This document shows positions 17,682 to 25,455 of a DNA stretch of 64,000 nucleotides, piece after piece. Source of the stretch: Gemmiger formicilis. Its GTDB lineage: Bacteria > Bacillota > Clostridia > Oscillospirales > Ruminococcaceae. The DNA is taken from contig NZ_WQOH01000100.1 of NCBI RefSeq assembly GCF_018784445.1, positions 108,726 to 172,725 on the forward strand, written 5' to 3'. Both the position numbers and the translations under genes were made by a program. Under the pieces are notes generated by a model. That model had not been told where the DNA came from. It did no database searches and saw only the letters and a program-made list of their open reading frames with translations. Within the stretch, counting starts at the first letter, position 1, and each line of letters begins with the position of its first letter.

Positions 17682-18409
17682 GGCCACACCTCCAATGGAT
17701 CACGATATTCATAATCCTTTTTCCGGTTCAGATAGCCCAGTTGTTCCAAGCGGATAGCTGCTGCTGATCTCGAAACACCAAAGACACCACAGAAAGTATC
17801 TATCTTCACCTGGTCACTGTCGTAAAAACGCCATCCATAACAGGTCAGAGGCTTTCTGCTGTTAATGAACCACATCGCTCGATCTACTTCTGACTGGGGC
17901 ATCAGAATGGCGGCTCCCAGCGAATTGGCCTGCCACTCGTTCCAGTCCTCCTGCGTTCTCAGAACGCGAGAGCCATTTCCTCGCACTTCCGGTCTCTTAT
18001 GACAGGCTATCTTTCGGTCATCGGAATCCAGCTGAAACAGTATCTGGTGAGCGCACTCATGCGCCAGCGTAAATCTGCGTTTTCCGCAGAGTTTCCGAAT
18101 ATTCTCTGGTTCAATGAAACTCTTGTCCAGAACCACATCATTAGTTTTCAGGAAGATGCTCCTCTGACTTCCATCAACCTCTATCTGATATTCTGTATCC
18201 ACATACGCGGTCAGACCATAGATGCTTCCGTCCGAGGACAACTTTTGGAATGACACCTTCAGGTTCAGATAATCGGATGCAAACTGGTCAATGGGTGTCG
18301 GAAGTGCGAATCTTGCCGGATCATCTGCTTCGCTGCCGAAAAAGGACTTTTGAAAATCTCTTATCACTGCAACAGCGATTTCTTCTATGTTTTTCTGCGA
18401 AAGGATCAT
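17678..18409 (-). CDS. ImmA/IrrE family metallopeptidase
   Basis: 243 residues; start at ATG 18409 (eight bases after AGGAG) in preference to the GTG at 18415. FTLAHECAHQILFQLD carries the zinc-binding HExxH motif near residue 135. The C-terminal GVSRSAAAIRLEQLGYL is a small HTH-like helix pair common in this family. ImmA-type peptidases cleave the repressor of an ICE or prophage in response to DNA damage, inducing excision. It overlaps both neighbours by four bases. Confidence 0.82.
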   Translation of the reverse strand: MILSQKNIEEIAVAVIRDFQKSFFGSEADDPARFALPTPIDQFASDYLNLKVSFQKLSSDGSIYGLTAYVDTEYQIEVDGSQRSIFLKTNDVVLDKSFIEPENIRKLCGKRRFTLAHECAHQILFQLDSDDRKIACHKRPEVRGNGSRVLRTQEDWNEWQANSLGAAILMPQSEVDRAMWFINSRKPLTCYGWRFYDSDQVKIDTFCGVFGVSRSAAAIRLEQLGYLNRKKDYEYRDPLEVWP

Positions 18410-18666
18410 AGGCACGGCTCCTTTGCTTCAACGAACCATTTTTCATCTTCGTTGTACAGGAAACTCTCATGCCCACCGATCATGACCGTATAGCGGATTC
18501 CGCAGCCACCCACCTTCGTGGAAGCAGCCCGGCACTTATGCTTCAATCGGTCGATTTCATACACCCGTCCGTCAATCCACCGAATCAGACGCGGACGGAT
18601 ATTTCCCTCTGCATCCACATCCAAATTCACAGGTACATATACTTTTCTACATTTCTGTTCCGACAT
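18406..18666 (-). CDS. Conserved hypothetical protein linked to dinB
   Basis: 86 residues behind GAGGAGG. The sequence KVYVPVNLDVDAEGNIRPRL with a later CRAASTKVGGCGIRYTV segment resembles short proteins encoded beside Y-family polymerases. No catalytic motif is seen. It lies between dinB (81 bases upstream) and the ImmA/IrrE gene with a four-base overlap, indicating one operon. Confidence 0.55.
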   Translation of the reverse strand: MSEQKCRKVYVPVNLDVDAEGNIRPRLIRWIDGRVYEIDRLKHKCRAASTKVGGCGIRYTVMIGGHESFLYNEDEKWFVEAKEPCL

Positions 18667-18747
18667 ATTCTACGCTCCTCCTCTGTAAACCGGCGAATGT
18701 GTTGACTTCTTTTAGCAAAGAACTCACCAGATTCTACCGGTGCTGTA

Positions 18748-19983
18748 TTAACCAATCATTCCTGTCGGCATGACCAAATCCACTTTTCGCTCTGTCGGCA
18801 TCTTGCTTTTCTGAAAAAGTACCCCATTTTTAATCGCATCTTTCCCGAATCGGAATCGAATCTGCTCAATCGCTGCGTCCAGCCGTTCCTGGCGATCCAG
18901 TGATTTCACATCTGTGAATAGGTCGTATTGTATCGGACAATCCTCTTCAAACAAGTTGATTGCCCGAACCGTCACCGAACGAATCGGGTGTTCCCACTGA
19001 TAATTCTTTGCAAACAAAGAAAATGCGGTTTTCGCCAGATAGGTAGGGCTTTGTGTCGGAATGCTAATCCGGCACTGCCACTCCTTCGTGAAAAGCTCAT
19101 TGTTGCGGATGGAAATTGCAATTCCGCCTGCTTTCTTTTTATGCGTTCGCAGCTTGGTTCCGATCTCCTGCACCAGCTCCAGCATGACACACCAGACTTC
19201 GGCGTTATTCTCCAAATCCTGCATGGTCGTTATCCCGTGCCCAATGCTTTTTACCGGAGAGACATAATCGGAACGCATAACCGGTGAATCATCCAGCCCA
19301 TTGGCATATTTCTTAATCGCCAGTCCATTCTTTCCAAGGCGGCACTTCAAGAAATCATCCGATGTTGCAGCAAGCTCTCCAATCGTATGAATTCCATAAC
19401 CAGATAGAACTTTCTCGGTCACTCTGCCGACTCCAAGCAAGTCAGCGGCAGGAAGACACCAAATCTTCTCCCGGAACGAATCTGCTTCAATACAGGTAAT
19501 CGCATCCGGCTTTTTCATATCCGACCCAAGCTTGGCAAAAATCTTATTGAAGCTCACTCCTGCGGAAATCGTAAGACCCAGTTCAAACTTAACGGTTCTG
19601 CGAATCTCATCTGCAATTTCAAATCCGGTTCCCATGCAGCCGCTTCCGGTCACATCCAGCCAGCATTCGTCCATCCCATACGGCTCGATCTGATCGGTAT
19701 AGCGACCGTATATTTCACGAGCCAGCTTTGAAAACTTTATATATTGCTCATAGTGCGGCTCCACGATCACAAGATCCTGGCACTTCTGCTTTGCTTGCCA
19801 GATTGCCTCTCCCGTGGAAACGCCAAACGCCTTTGCTGCATAGTTCTTCGCAAGTACAATACCATGCCGTTCCTCCACAGAACCACACACTGCCACCGGC
19901 TTGTTCTTCAGTTCCGGATTCAGCATACACTCGACAGAGGCATAGAAATTATTCATATCACAGTGAAGGATCACTCTTTGCAT
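18748..19983 (-). CDS. dinB: Y-family DNA polymerase IV (DinB/UmuC-type)
   Basis: 411 residues from ATG 19983 behind GGAGGAAT. The N-terminal MQRVILHCDMNNFYASVE contains the first catalytic acidic residue, and IEPYGMDECWLDVTGS has the D-E catalytic pair (the usual Ser-Ile is Gly-Met here). A little-finger domain follows. It performs error-prone translesion synthesis. Divergent from an XRE regulator with TTCGTGT/CACGAAC half-sites between them, so probably induced with the element. Carried by many clostridial ICEs. Confidence 0.9.
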   Translation of the reverse strand: MQRVILHCDMNNFYASVECMLNPELKNKPVAVCGSVEERHGIVLAKNYAAKAFGVSTGEAIWQAKQKCQDLVIVEPHYEQYIKFSKLAREIYGRYTDQIEPYGMDECWLDVTGSGCMGTGFEIADEIRRTVKFELGLTISAGVSFNKIFAKLGSDMKKPDAITCIEADSFREKIWCLPAADLLGVGRVTEKVLSGYGIHTIGELAATSDDFLKCRLGKNGLAIKKYANGLDDSPVMRSDYVSPVKSIGHGITTMQDLENNAEVWCVMLELVQEIGTKLRTHKKKAGGIAISIRNNELFTKEWQCRISIPTQSPTYLAKTAFSLFAKNYQWEHPIRSVTVRAINLFEEDCPIQYDLFTDVKSLDRQERLDAAIEQIRFRFGKDAIKNGVLFQKSKMPTERKVDLVMPTGMIG

Positions 19984-20012
19984 CTCGTATTCCTCCTCTC
20001 CGTTCGCGAAAG

Positions 20013-20155
20013 CACGAACAACTTTTCACGAACGCATTGACACACAGCATTTCTTGTGATACTATAATTACACGAATTATATTTCGTGTTTTCACCGTCA
20101 TTATAGCAAGCACAGTTTTTCGTGTCAATAGATTTTTATGAAAAAGTGTTCGTGT
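20013..20155. promoter_or_regulatory. Cluster of repressor half-sites between dinB and the XRE gene
   Basis: CACGAAC occurs at 20013-20019 and 20027-20033, an inverted pair ACACGAA (20070-20076) / TTCGTGT (20083-20089) surrounds a TATAAT box (20063-20068 plus; TATAAT also on the minus strand at 20076-20081), and TTCGTGT recurs at 20119-20125 and 20149-20155. Six half-sites in 143 bases in a divergent promoter region mark an operator, most likely for the XRE protein at 20185. Confidence 0.6.
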
Positions 20156-20184
20156 TCGTAATCAAAAAAGAAAGAGGTATTCCT

Positions 20185-20601
20185 ATGGTCTTCAAAGAAA
20201 GGTTGAAAGAAAAAAGAACAGAAGCCAATTTAACTCAGGTAGAACTTGCAGAGAAGGCCGGTGTAACCGCCCGCACAATTCAGAATTATGAGCTTGGCAG
20301 CCGTAAACCATCCAATATGGTTACGATCCAGAAAATCGCGGATGCGCTGAATACTACTACTGAGTATCTGCTGGGAAGCAGCGGCACCTATGTTGTAGAA
20401 GCCCATGAAAAAGGCGGCGCAAAAGCAGCGAAAGATATTGAAGAACTGGTCAGCGAAGTGACCGGTATGTTTGCTGGCGGCGAATTAAGTGAAGATGCCA
20501 TCGAGGGAGCTTATAAAGCTCTGACTGATGCCTACTGGATTGCCAAAGAGAACAATAAAAAATACGCCCCGAAAACGAGGCGTAAAAAATCCGATCAGTG
20601 A
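20185..20601 (+). CDS. XRE-family repressor (ICE regulator)
   Basis: 138 residues from ATG 20185 behind AAAGAGG. LKEKRTEANLTQVELAEKAG then VTARTIQNYELGSRKPSN is a canonical HTH, followed by DALNTTTEYLLG. The C-terminal helical part is the region normally cleaved by an ImmA-type peptidase. The next gene on the strand, 45 bases downstream, encodes such a peptidase: the ImmR/ImmA pairing of ICEBs1-like elements. Confidence 0.82.
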   Translation: MVFKERLKEKRTEANLTQVELAEKAGVTARTIQNYELGSRKPSNMVTIQKIADALNTTTEYLLGSSGTYVVEAHEKGGAKAAKDIEELVSEVTGMFAGGELSEDAIEGAYKALTDAYWIAKENNKKYAPKTRRKKSDQ

Positions 20602-20649
20602 TATTTATCGTACACACTTTTCGCTATACTGTAAACTGGAGGTGGTATG

Positions 20650-21159
20650 ATGAATGCGGAACAGCTTTCACGGGTCGGTGAGAAACTGGTAAAACGCTGT
20701 GGTTCCAGAGACCCTTTTGAAATTGCAAGGCAGCTTGGTATCAATGTTATGCTTTGCGAAAATTTTGGTTCCCTGAAGGGAATGTACCGGGTGATTAAGC
20801 GAAATCGCTTTATTTTCCTGAATAACAGTCTGGATGAAAACATGCTGCGCATCGTGTGCGCACATGAATTAGGGCATGATCAGCTTCACCGGAATATGGC
20901 GAAAACCACCCCGATTCATGAGTTCATGCTCTACGACATGAAATCCAAACCGGAATATGAAGCGAACATCGTAGCAGCGGAGATCTTGATGGACAGCAAC
21001 GAAGTCCTTCGTTACATCTATGAGTATGGATACACAGCCGAGCAGATCGCCAGCGCGATGTCCACTGACATCAATCTGGTTGCGCTGAAGGTAGCACACC
21101 TGGCCACACTTGGCTATAATCTGCACGCACTGGAACATAAAAGCAACTTTTTGAAATAA
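20650..21159 (+). CDS. ImmA/IrrE family metallopeptidase, partner of the XRE repressor
   Basis: 169 residues; ATG 20650 is seven bases after GGAGG (an ATG at 20647 is also possible). IVCAHELGHDQLHRNM carries HExxH near residue 78, and NIVAAEILMDSNEV supplies the downstream Glu helix. It is expected to cleave the XRE repressor encoded just upstream. A perfect terminator follows at 21169, so this is a two-gene plus-strand operon, the only one inside the ICE part of the window. Confidence 0.85.
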   Translation: MNAEQLSRVGEKLVKRCGSRDPFEIARQLGINVMLCENFGSLKGMYRVIKRNRFIFLNNSLDENMLRIVCAHELGHDQLHRNMAKTTPIHEFMLYDMKSKPEYEANIVAAEILMDSNEVLRYIYEYGYTAEQIASAMSTDINLVALKVAHLATLGYNLHALEHKSNFLK

Positions 21160-21168
21160 CGTATCTTC

Positions 21169-21196
21169 GAGGAGCCTTGACCGGCTCCTCTTTTTT
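21169..21196 (+). terminator. Terminator of the XRE-ImmA operon
   Basis: GAGGAGCC and GGCTCCTC pair over eight bases around a six-base loop, followed by TTTTTT. Confidence 0.85.
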
Positions 21197-21203
21197 GTTG
21201 CAA

Positions 21204-21228
21204 ATTGTGCAGATGCCGTCTGCACAAT
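21204..21228. repeat. 25-bp inverted repeat, copy 1
   Basis: ATTGTGCAGA-5 bases-TCTGCACAAT, with the same 10-5-10 layout and eight of ten arm bases identical to the repeat at 32311-32335. It lies between two convergent operons. Confidence 0.55.
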
Positions 21229-21230
21229 TA

Positions 21231-21662
21231 TCAGCCTAACATCTGCATGTGATAGAGCTTCACTTTTTCCTCGAACGGCAGTCCCGGATCAATGCCGACT
21301 TCTTCCCACATCACACCATACGGTGCGCCGCCATCTGTATATCCGGCGATAAAGGCAAAACGACCATCGCAGTCCTCATACAGTTCTCCCAGCCGTTCCC
21401 GTTCTTTCGCTTCCCGCTCCATTCTCCGCTGCCGAAGCCGCTGTTCTTCAGCCTGTTTAATCTGGTCAAGCTGCTCTTGTGTATAATTGACTCCAAGCTC
21501 CTGCAAATCTTTAGCGGCAGTCACAGCATCCACATGAAAGCGTTCCCGGTAATGCTTGTTCATCTTTTTCGGTGAGCCGGTATAGGTGAGCAGCCACTGC
21601 TTGCCTTTTCGGAGGCGGGCTTCCTTTCGCTCAGCCTTCGTCAGTTTCTTTTTCTTTGCCAT
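21231..21662 (-). CDS. Conserved hypothetical protein with a charged coiled-coil middle
   Basis: 143 residues. A lysine-rich N-terminus (KKKKLTKAERKEARLRKG), a long Glu/Arg helix around residues 70-95 likely to be coiled coil, and an aromatic C-terminal part. I do not recognise a family. It overlaps the YjbR-like gene by 32 bases in another frame and seems to be the last gene of the long minus-strand transcript coming from the BREX operon. Confidence 0.5.
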   Translation of the reverse strand: MAKKKKLTKAERKEARLRKGKQWLLTYTGSPKKMNKHYRERFHVDAVTAAKDLQELGVNYTQEQLDQIKQAEEQRLRQRRMEREAKERERLGELYEDCDGRFAFIAGYTDGGAPYGVMWEEVGIDPGLPFEEKVKLYHMQMLG

Positions 21663-22059
21663 TTGCGAAATCTCCCGGATTTTTTGCTGATGACTTTGGT
21701 TTGCGCTTCTTCGGTGCCGTCAGCTCATAGCTCAAAGAAAGCAGGTCTTTGATGGCATCATCCAGTTCTGGTTTGCCAAGCTGAATACTAAGCCATTTTT
21801 CCTTATTCATGTGATAGGCTGGAAAATAGCCGTCTTGCCCACGAAGAGAGCCGATCAGCAGCGGATCACTTTTCACATTAAGAACATCAATGATGCCTGC
21901 TTCCGGCAGTCCCAACTTATCAGCAGATACTTCCAGAACTACACCATACCATTTGTTATTGTCGTTGTGCCGCAGCACCGCATTCCAGTCATGCCAGGGG
22001 TATTCCGGCTCTGTGCCGTACTGCTGGCGTATCCATGTAAATAATTCTTGGCGTGTCAT
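21631..22059 (-). CDS. MmcQ/YjbR-like protein
   Basis: 142 residues from ATG 22059 (an ATG four codons upstream is possible). The layout is that of the MmcQ/YjbR fold: MTRQELFTWIRQQYGTEPEY, then WYGVVLEVSADKLGL, then FPAYHMNKEKWLSIQL with the typical H-x-N-K-x-x-W. Proteins of this fold are small DNA-binding-like proteins of unclear role. The lysine-rich tail KKRKPKSSAK is an addition. It follows the 272-residue gene by 18 bases. Confidence 0.7.
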   Translation of the reverse strand: MTRQELFTWIRQQYGTEPEYPWHDWNAVLRHNDNNKWYGVVLEVSADKLGLPEAGIIDVLNVKSDPLLIGSLRGQDGYFPAYHMNKEKWLSIQLGKPELDDAIKDLLSLSYELTAPKKRKPKSSAKNPGDFANGKEKETDEG

Positions 22060-22077
22060 TCCACATTGCAAGCGAAG

Positions 22078-22896
22078 TCAATCTATGTTGCACTTCCCAC
22101 TGCATCCTCCATTTCCACAGAATTCGCAGCCATGTGTATGCCCATGTCCATAATACCATCGCCCATAGCGATAACCATAGTGGGGAGGACAATGAGCACA
22201 ATCTCCCGTGCATTTGCCTGTATTTTTAGGCTTAGGACTGCCAGCCAGAGCCATTCCCATTAGTATACTGCTGAACATTCCCGGCTTCTTCGGTTGTGCC
22301 TCTTTAAGCGAAATTTCCTCGTCAGGCTCATCCGGATCAGCATACGGAATGCCACTGCGCTTTGAAATCTTCCTAATCAGAGACTCGTCCACACCATAAT
22401 CACATAACTCATTCAGCCCATTTTCTGTGAAAATCGCATCTGTCGAGTTGACCAACTGATAGATGGATTCCTCATCTGGCAGATTAGGAAGCAGTGTCAG
22501 AACATCCTCCTCTGTAAAGTGCGTTGGTTTGGAAGTAATCTTATCAATCAACTCAAACACCGGTTCCGGATCAGGAAGACAGCTCAGCAGCGTATCCAGC
22601 TGTTCCCCCGTATAAGCATCCACAGCTGTCTGAATCAACTTTTCCAGTGCTTCTTCATCTTCGATTTGCCCGCTATCTGCAATCTCCGCAACTTCCGCGG
22701 CTCGAAACCGGACTCCCGCTGCTAATGCTCTGCGAAGAATGCTGGTCGCTGTGCGCGTATCCACATACTGAATGCAGTCACATATTTCCTCAGATGGACT
22801 TCCATCCGGTCCGAAGTCCTTGATAGAGGCCAGACGGCTATACTGAGTACTTTCCTGCCATCCGTCATATCGCTCATAATATTCAGCCCAGGTCAC
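22078..22896 (-). CDS. Hypothetical protein with helical repeats and a Cys/His-rich tail
   Basis: 272 residues. The first 190 are acidic and helical, with recurring Leu-rich units ending in LPDPE or LPDEE, suggestive of an alpha-solenoid. The last 45 residues hold about seven cysteines and several histidines (CTGDCAHCPPHYGYRYG, then HGHTHGCEFCGNGGC), almost certainly metal-binding. No known catalytic motif. It is the second gene after brxA in the same direction, with only a short gap, so it may be expressed with the defence operon. Confidence 0.5.
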   Translation of the reverse strand: MTWAEYYERYDGWQESTQYSRLASIKDFGPDGSPSEEICDCIQYVDTRTATSILRRALAAGVRFRAAEVAEIADSGQIEDEEALEKLIQTAVDAYTGEQLDTLLSCLPDPEPVFELIDKITSKPTHFTEEDVLTLLPNLPDEESIYQLVNSTDAIFTENGLNELCDYGVDESLIRKISKRSGIPYADPDEPDEEISLKEAQPKKPGMFSSILMGMALAGSPKPKNTGKCTGDCAHCPPHYGYRYGRWYYGHGHTHGCEFCGNGGCSGKCNID

Positions 22897-22927
22897 TTAG
22901 CCGCACCTCCTCCACACTGCATCGCCA

Positions 22928-23266
22928 TCAAAAATCATCTAATGCAGCATCTATTTCTTCCAGCCGATCAATCCAGCCCAGGTCGGATTTCTTCTTGGTT
23001 GCTGGTCTTTTCTTATCACCGCCAACCACTTCAAACCGTTTCTCTTCTGTCCCGAACAAACCTTTTACCTGAATTCTGAAATCCGGCTTGTTGTTGGTCA
23101 GCCCCTGCATAAGCTGTACATTCTTGTATCTGGGCAGGAGAATTTGACAAATAGCCTGAATGTCTTGCTCCTTAACACAGGGAGCCGCCATAAACTTTTT
23201 CGTTATGTAAGGCTTTATATCTGTCAGAACCTGTGACATCGAGGCTTTCTTTCGATTATCAGCCAT
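22928..23266 (-). CDS. Unknown small protein immediately downstream of brxA
   Basis: 112 residues from ATG 23266, whose strong AAAGGAGAT site lies at the end of brxA; the frame extends to 23293 without a better start. Mixed alpha/beta composition with a basic segment GGDKKRPATKKKSD near residue 88. I do not recognise it. The tight 28-base spacing to brxA suggests it is the distal gene of the BREX transcript, either an accessory component or the first ICE gene after the insertion. Confidence 0.5.
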   Translation of the reverse strand: MADNRKKASMSQVLTDIKPYITKKFMAAPCVKEQDIQAICQILLPRYKNVQLMQGLTNNKPDFRIQVKGLFGTEEKRFEVVGGDKKRPATKKKSDLGWIDRLEEIDAALDDF

Positions 23267-23294
23267 AAAAATCTCCTTTTCCGGATATTTCATT

Positions 23295-23999
23295 TCAAGT
23301 TAAAGATATCGAAATCTCACCACCAAATGTACTGATTGAAAATCTGTCATCTGAAACAATAGTTTCCTTTTCAACATGATATTCAAAGGGAAACAGATAT
23401 ACTGAATCATTCAATTCCTGAAAAGAGTAGTATCCACTGTCATCAATATTCATCACTGCATATGCCATAAATGCACTGACTTGTTCATTATTTACTGTCA
23501 TCCTGTTGATGTGATACTTTCCCGGTTTTTCACAGCGTAGCACATCGAATTCCTTCAATGTTGAAATCAATTTATCAATCGAATGATATAAGGTTGTTCT
23601 TTCTCCCCACTCATCAAATAGCTTTTGCTTTAACTGGGCAAGTGTTATTTCATCCTGAAATTCCGACATTTTTCCAATAAGTTTGCACATATCAAGAAAC
23701 ACCGGATATGCCGCCAACATCATGCACCAGTTGATACTCACCGCATATTCCGGATACTTTTCTATCAGCTGTACTGCCTCGCTTTTTAAGCAGGAGCTGT
23801 ATGGATTGTCATAAACCCAGATGTTCATCAAAATCTCTCTGGTCTTACGAAGAACCGTTGGGCTATCAATCTCATAGCTCAAATACTCATTGAGCTTATC
23901 TTTAATCTCCGATTCCGCTGTGCCGTCCGCCACTAAATCAACCGTATATTTCAGCCAAGGTAATTTCAGTTTCCTTGACAAACCAACCATTTTAGCCAT
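23295..23999 (-). CDS. brxA: BrxA-like BREX protein (DUF1819 type)
   Basis: 234 residues behind GGAGGATT. All-helical pattern of BrxA: SPTVLRKTREILMNIW early, and ERTTLYHSIDKLISTLKEFD near residue 150, corresponding to the two conserved helices of DUF1819. BrxA is a small DNA-binding protein needed in several BREX types. Its start overlaps the end of pglZ by eight bases. Last position in the order brxF-brxC-pglXI-brxHII-pglZ-brxA fits type 3 BREX. Similarity judged by eye, so the label rests partly on position. Confidence 0.68.
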   Translation of the reverse strand: MAKMVGLSRKLKLPWLKYTVDLVADGTAESEIKDKLNEYLSYEIDSPTVLRKTREILMNIWVYDNPYSSCLKSEAVQLIEKYPEYAVSINWCMMLAAYPVFLDMCKLIGKMSEFQDEITLAQLKQKLFDEWGERTTLYHSIDKLISTLKEFDVLRCEKPGKYHINRMTVNNEQVSAFMAYAVMNIDDSGYYSFQELNDSVYLFPFEYHVEKETIVSDDRFSISTFGGEISISLT

Positions 24000-25452
24000 G
24001 ATAATCCTCCGTCCTCGCGATTATGAACGGAACCACCACTTCGTCAAGCGAAATCCCGCCATGCGTCATTACATTTTCACCTTTGATATCCAAAGAATCC
24101 CCTACATTGCAGATTAGATAGTCATAATCTTTGGGCAAGTAGTATTTCGGATATTCCAAAAGGCCGTATCGTTCTATCAAACTGTCTTTATTAGCAAAAT
24201 CCTTCAAGACCACCATTTTGTGGCTTCTTGTTTCGACTTCAACGCCAGAGCCGGTCAATCGTCCCAATCCTGTACAAGGCGTGTTTCCATGATCTGCTGT
24301 AATATAGACATCAAAGCCATCCTGCAACAATCTTTTGGTCAACTCAGCAAGCTTATTTTGTTTCATCAGCACCGTATCATCATTCAACATTCCAATGCGT
24401 CCCTGATATTGGGCATGAACCAATTCATCAATATCAAGAATGATGACAGCCCCACACTTTACAAACGCCGAAAAGCTTGCATCATACCCTCGTTCGTAGC
24501 CTATCTGATTGTCCTTATACCCATATTTTCTTGCGCATTCGTAAAATTCATTCTTCTCTTTACTTTGCTTCCACGGTTCAATCAGCTGACTGGGATATTT
24601 TCCACTCAGTAGGCATTGGCGAGAAATAGATGTCGTAGATGGAATCATGGCAAAGGCAGCACTTTGGCGATAACAAATTCCCGCAAACGATCTTTTCAAT
24701 ATCGTCCAGTCAAATTCTGACATACCATCCATTACGATAATGGCAGCCTTTTCACTATGGTCATGGATATAATCCATGACACTGCTTACCATGACCGGTG
24801 ATTCCAGGTTGATTTCCGAAGACAGCTTTCCAAAATTTTTCATCGCATAGGCGCAGAACGCCCGATTCAATTCCGAAGTATCAATGTCAACATTGTGTTC
24901 TGCTGCGGTTACATCAATCGTTGCTTTTTTCTCCGCAAGTTCAAACCAAGCCCTATAATCTTCAACACTTTTCGCTTGGTTTAATGCACATTCGTATAAA
25001 TCTCTCAAATATAGCTCAACATTTTTCTGAGCATACATTTTGAGGCGAAGAAACATTTCCGTCTGTTTCCGTTCATGGTATTCCTCAAAATCAGTCTGAT
25101 ATGCCAGCGTAAGCAGTTCCAAATCCAGATTTTTGCTTTCTCGCAAAACTGCGCTATTCAACTTTGGAAATAATGACTCGAACGAAATTTCTTCCTCCCG
25201 GCATTTTTTCCGAATATCATATGGCACATAAACACCCGGCTGCACCAGAATCGCAAGCTTTTCCTCTCCATTTAGAAGGCTTGTATTATTAACCCGGAAG
25301 TTCAAATCATCAGTATACACAACAGTCCTGAAGCCATGTGCCTGAAACACCGCGCTATAATGCGCTTTTTCTTCCAGATGATCTGCATCAACGAGCATCA
25401 TTTTTTTCGTATACTGTGCAGCTGTTTTTTCAAACACATAGTCTCCAAACAT
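23992..25452 (-). CDS. pglZ: PglZ alkaline-phosphatase-superfamily protein of BREX
   Basis: 486 residues. The C-terminal half is a PglZ domain: IIVMDGMSEFDW (metal-ligand Asp near 242), PSTTSISRQCLLSG (Thr near 274), VYITADHGNTP (Asp-His) and VMTHGGISLDEVVVPF (final His), the full metal-binding set of the alkaline-phosphatase fold. PglZ is the hallmark of every BREX and Pgl system. The starting ATG follows the helicase stop after three bases and the end overlaps brxA, so all are one operon. Confidence 0.9.
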   Translation of the reverse strand: MFGDYVFEKTAAQYTKKMMLVDADHLEEKAHYSAVFQAHGFRTVVYTDDLNFRVNNTSLLNGEEKLAILVQPGVYVPYDIRKKCREEEISFESLFPKLNSAVLRESKNLDLELLTLAYQTDFEEYHERKQTEMFLRLKMYAQKNVELYLRDLYECALNQAKSVEDYRAWFELAEKKATIDVTAAEHNVDIDTSELNRAFCAYAMKNFGKLSSEINLESPVMVSSVMDYIHDHSEKAAIIVMDGMSEFDWTILKRSFAGICYRQSAAFAMIPSTTSISRQCLLSGKYPSQLIEPWKQSKEKNEFYECARKYGYKDNQIGYERGYDASFSAFVKCGAVIILDIDELVHAQYQGRIGMLNDDTVLMKQNKLAELTKRLLQDGFDVYITADHGNTPCTGLGRLTGSGVEVETRSHKMVVLKDFANKDSLIERYGLLEYPKYYLPKDYDYLICNVGDSLDIKGENVMTHGGISLDEVVVPFIIARTEDYHG

Positions 25453-25455
25453 CTG

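Noticed and set aside
20013..20155. LexA (SOS) boxes
   Set aside because: Half-sites are TTCGTGT/CACGAAC, not the GAAC-N4-GTTC form of Firmicutes LexA boxes; an XRE operator is more likely.
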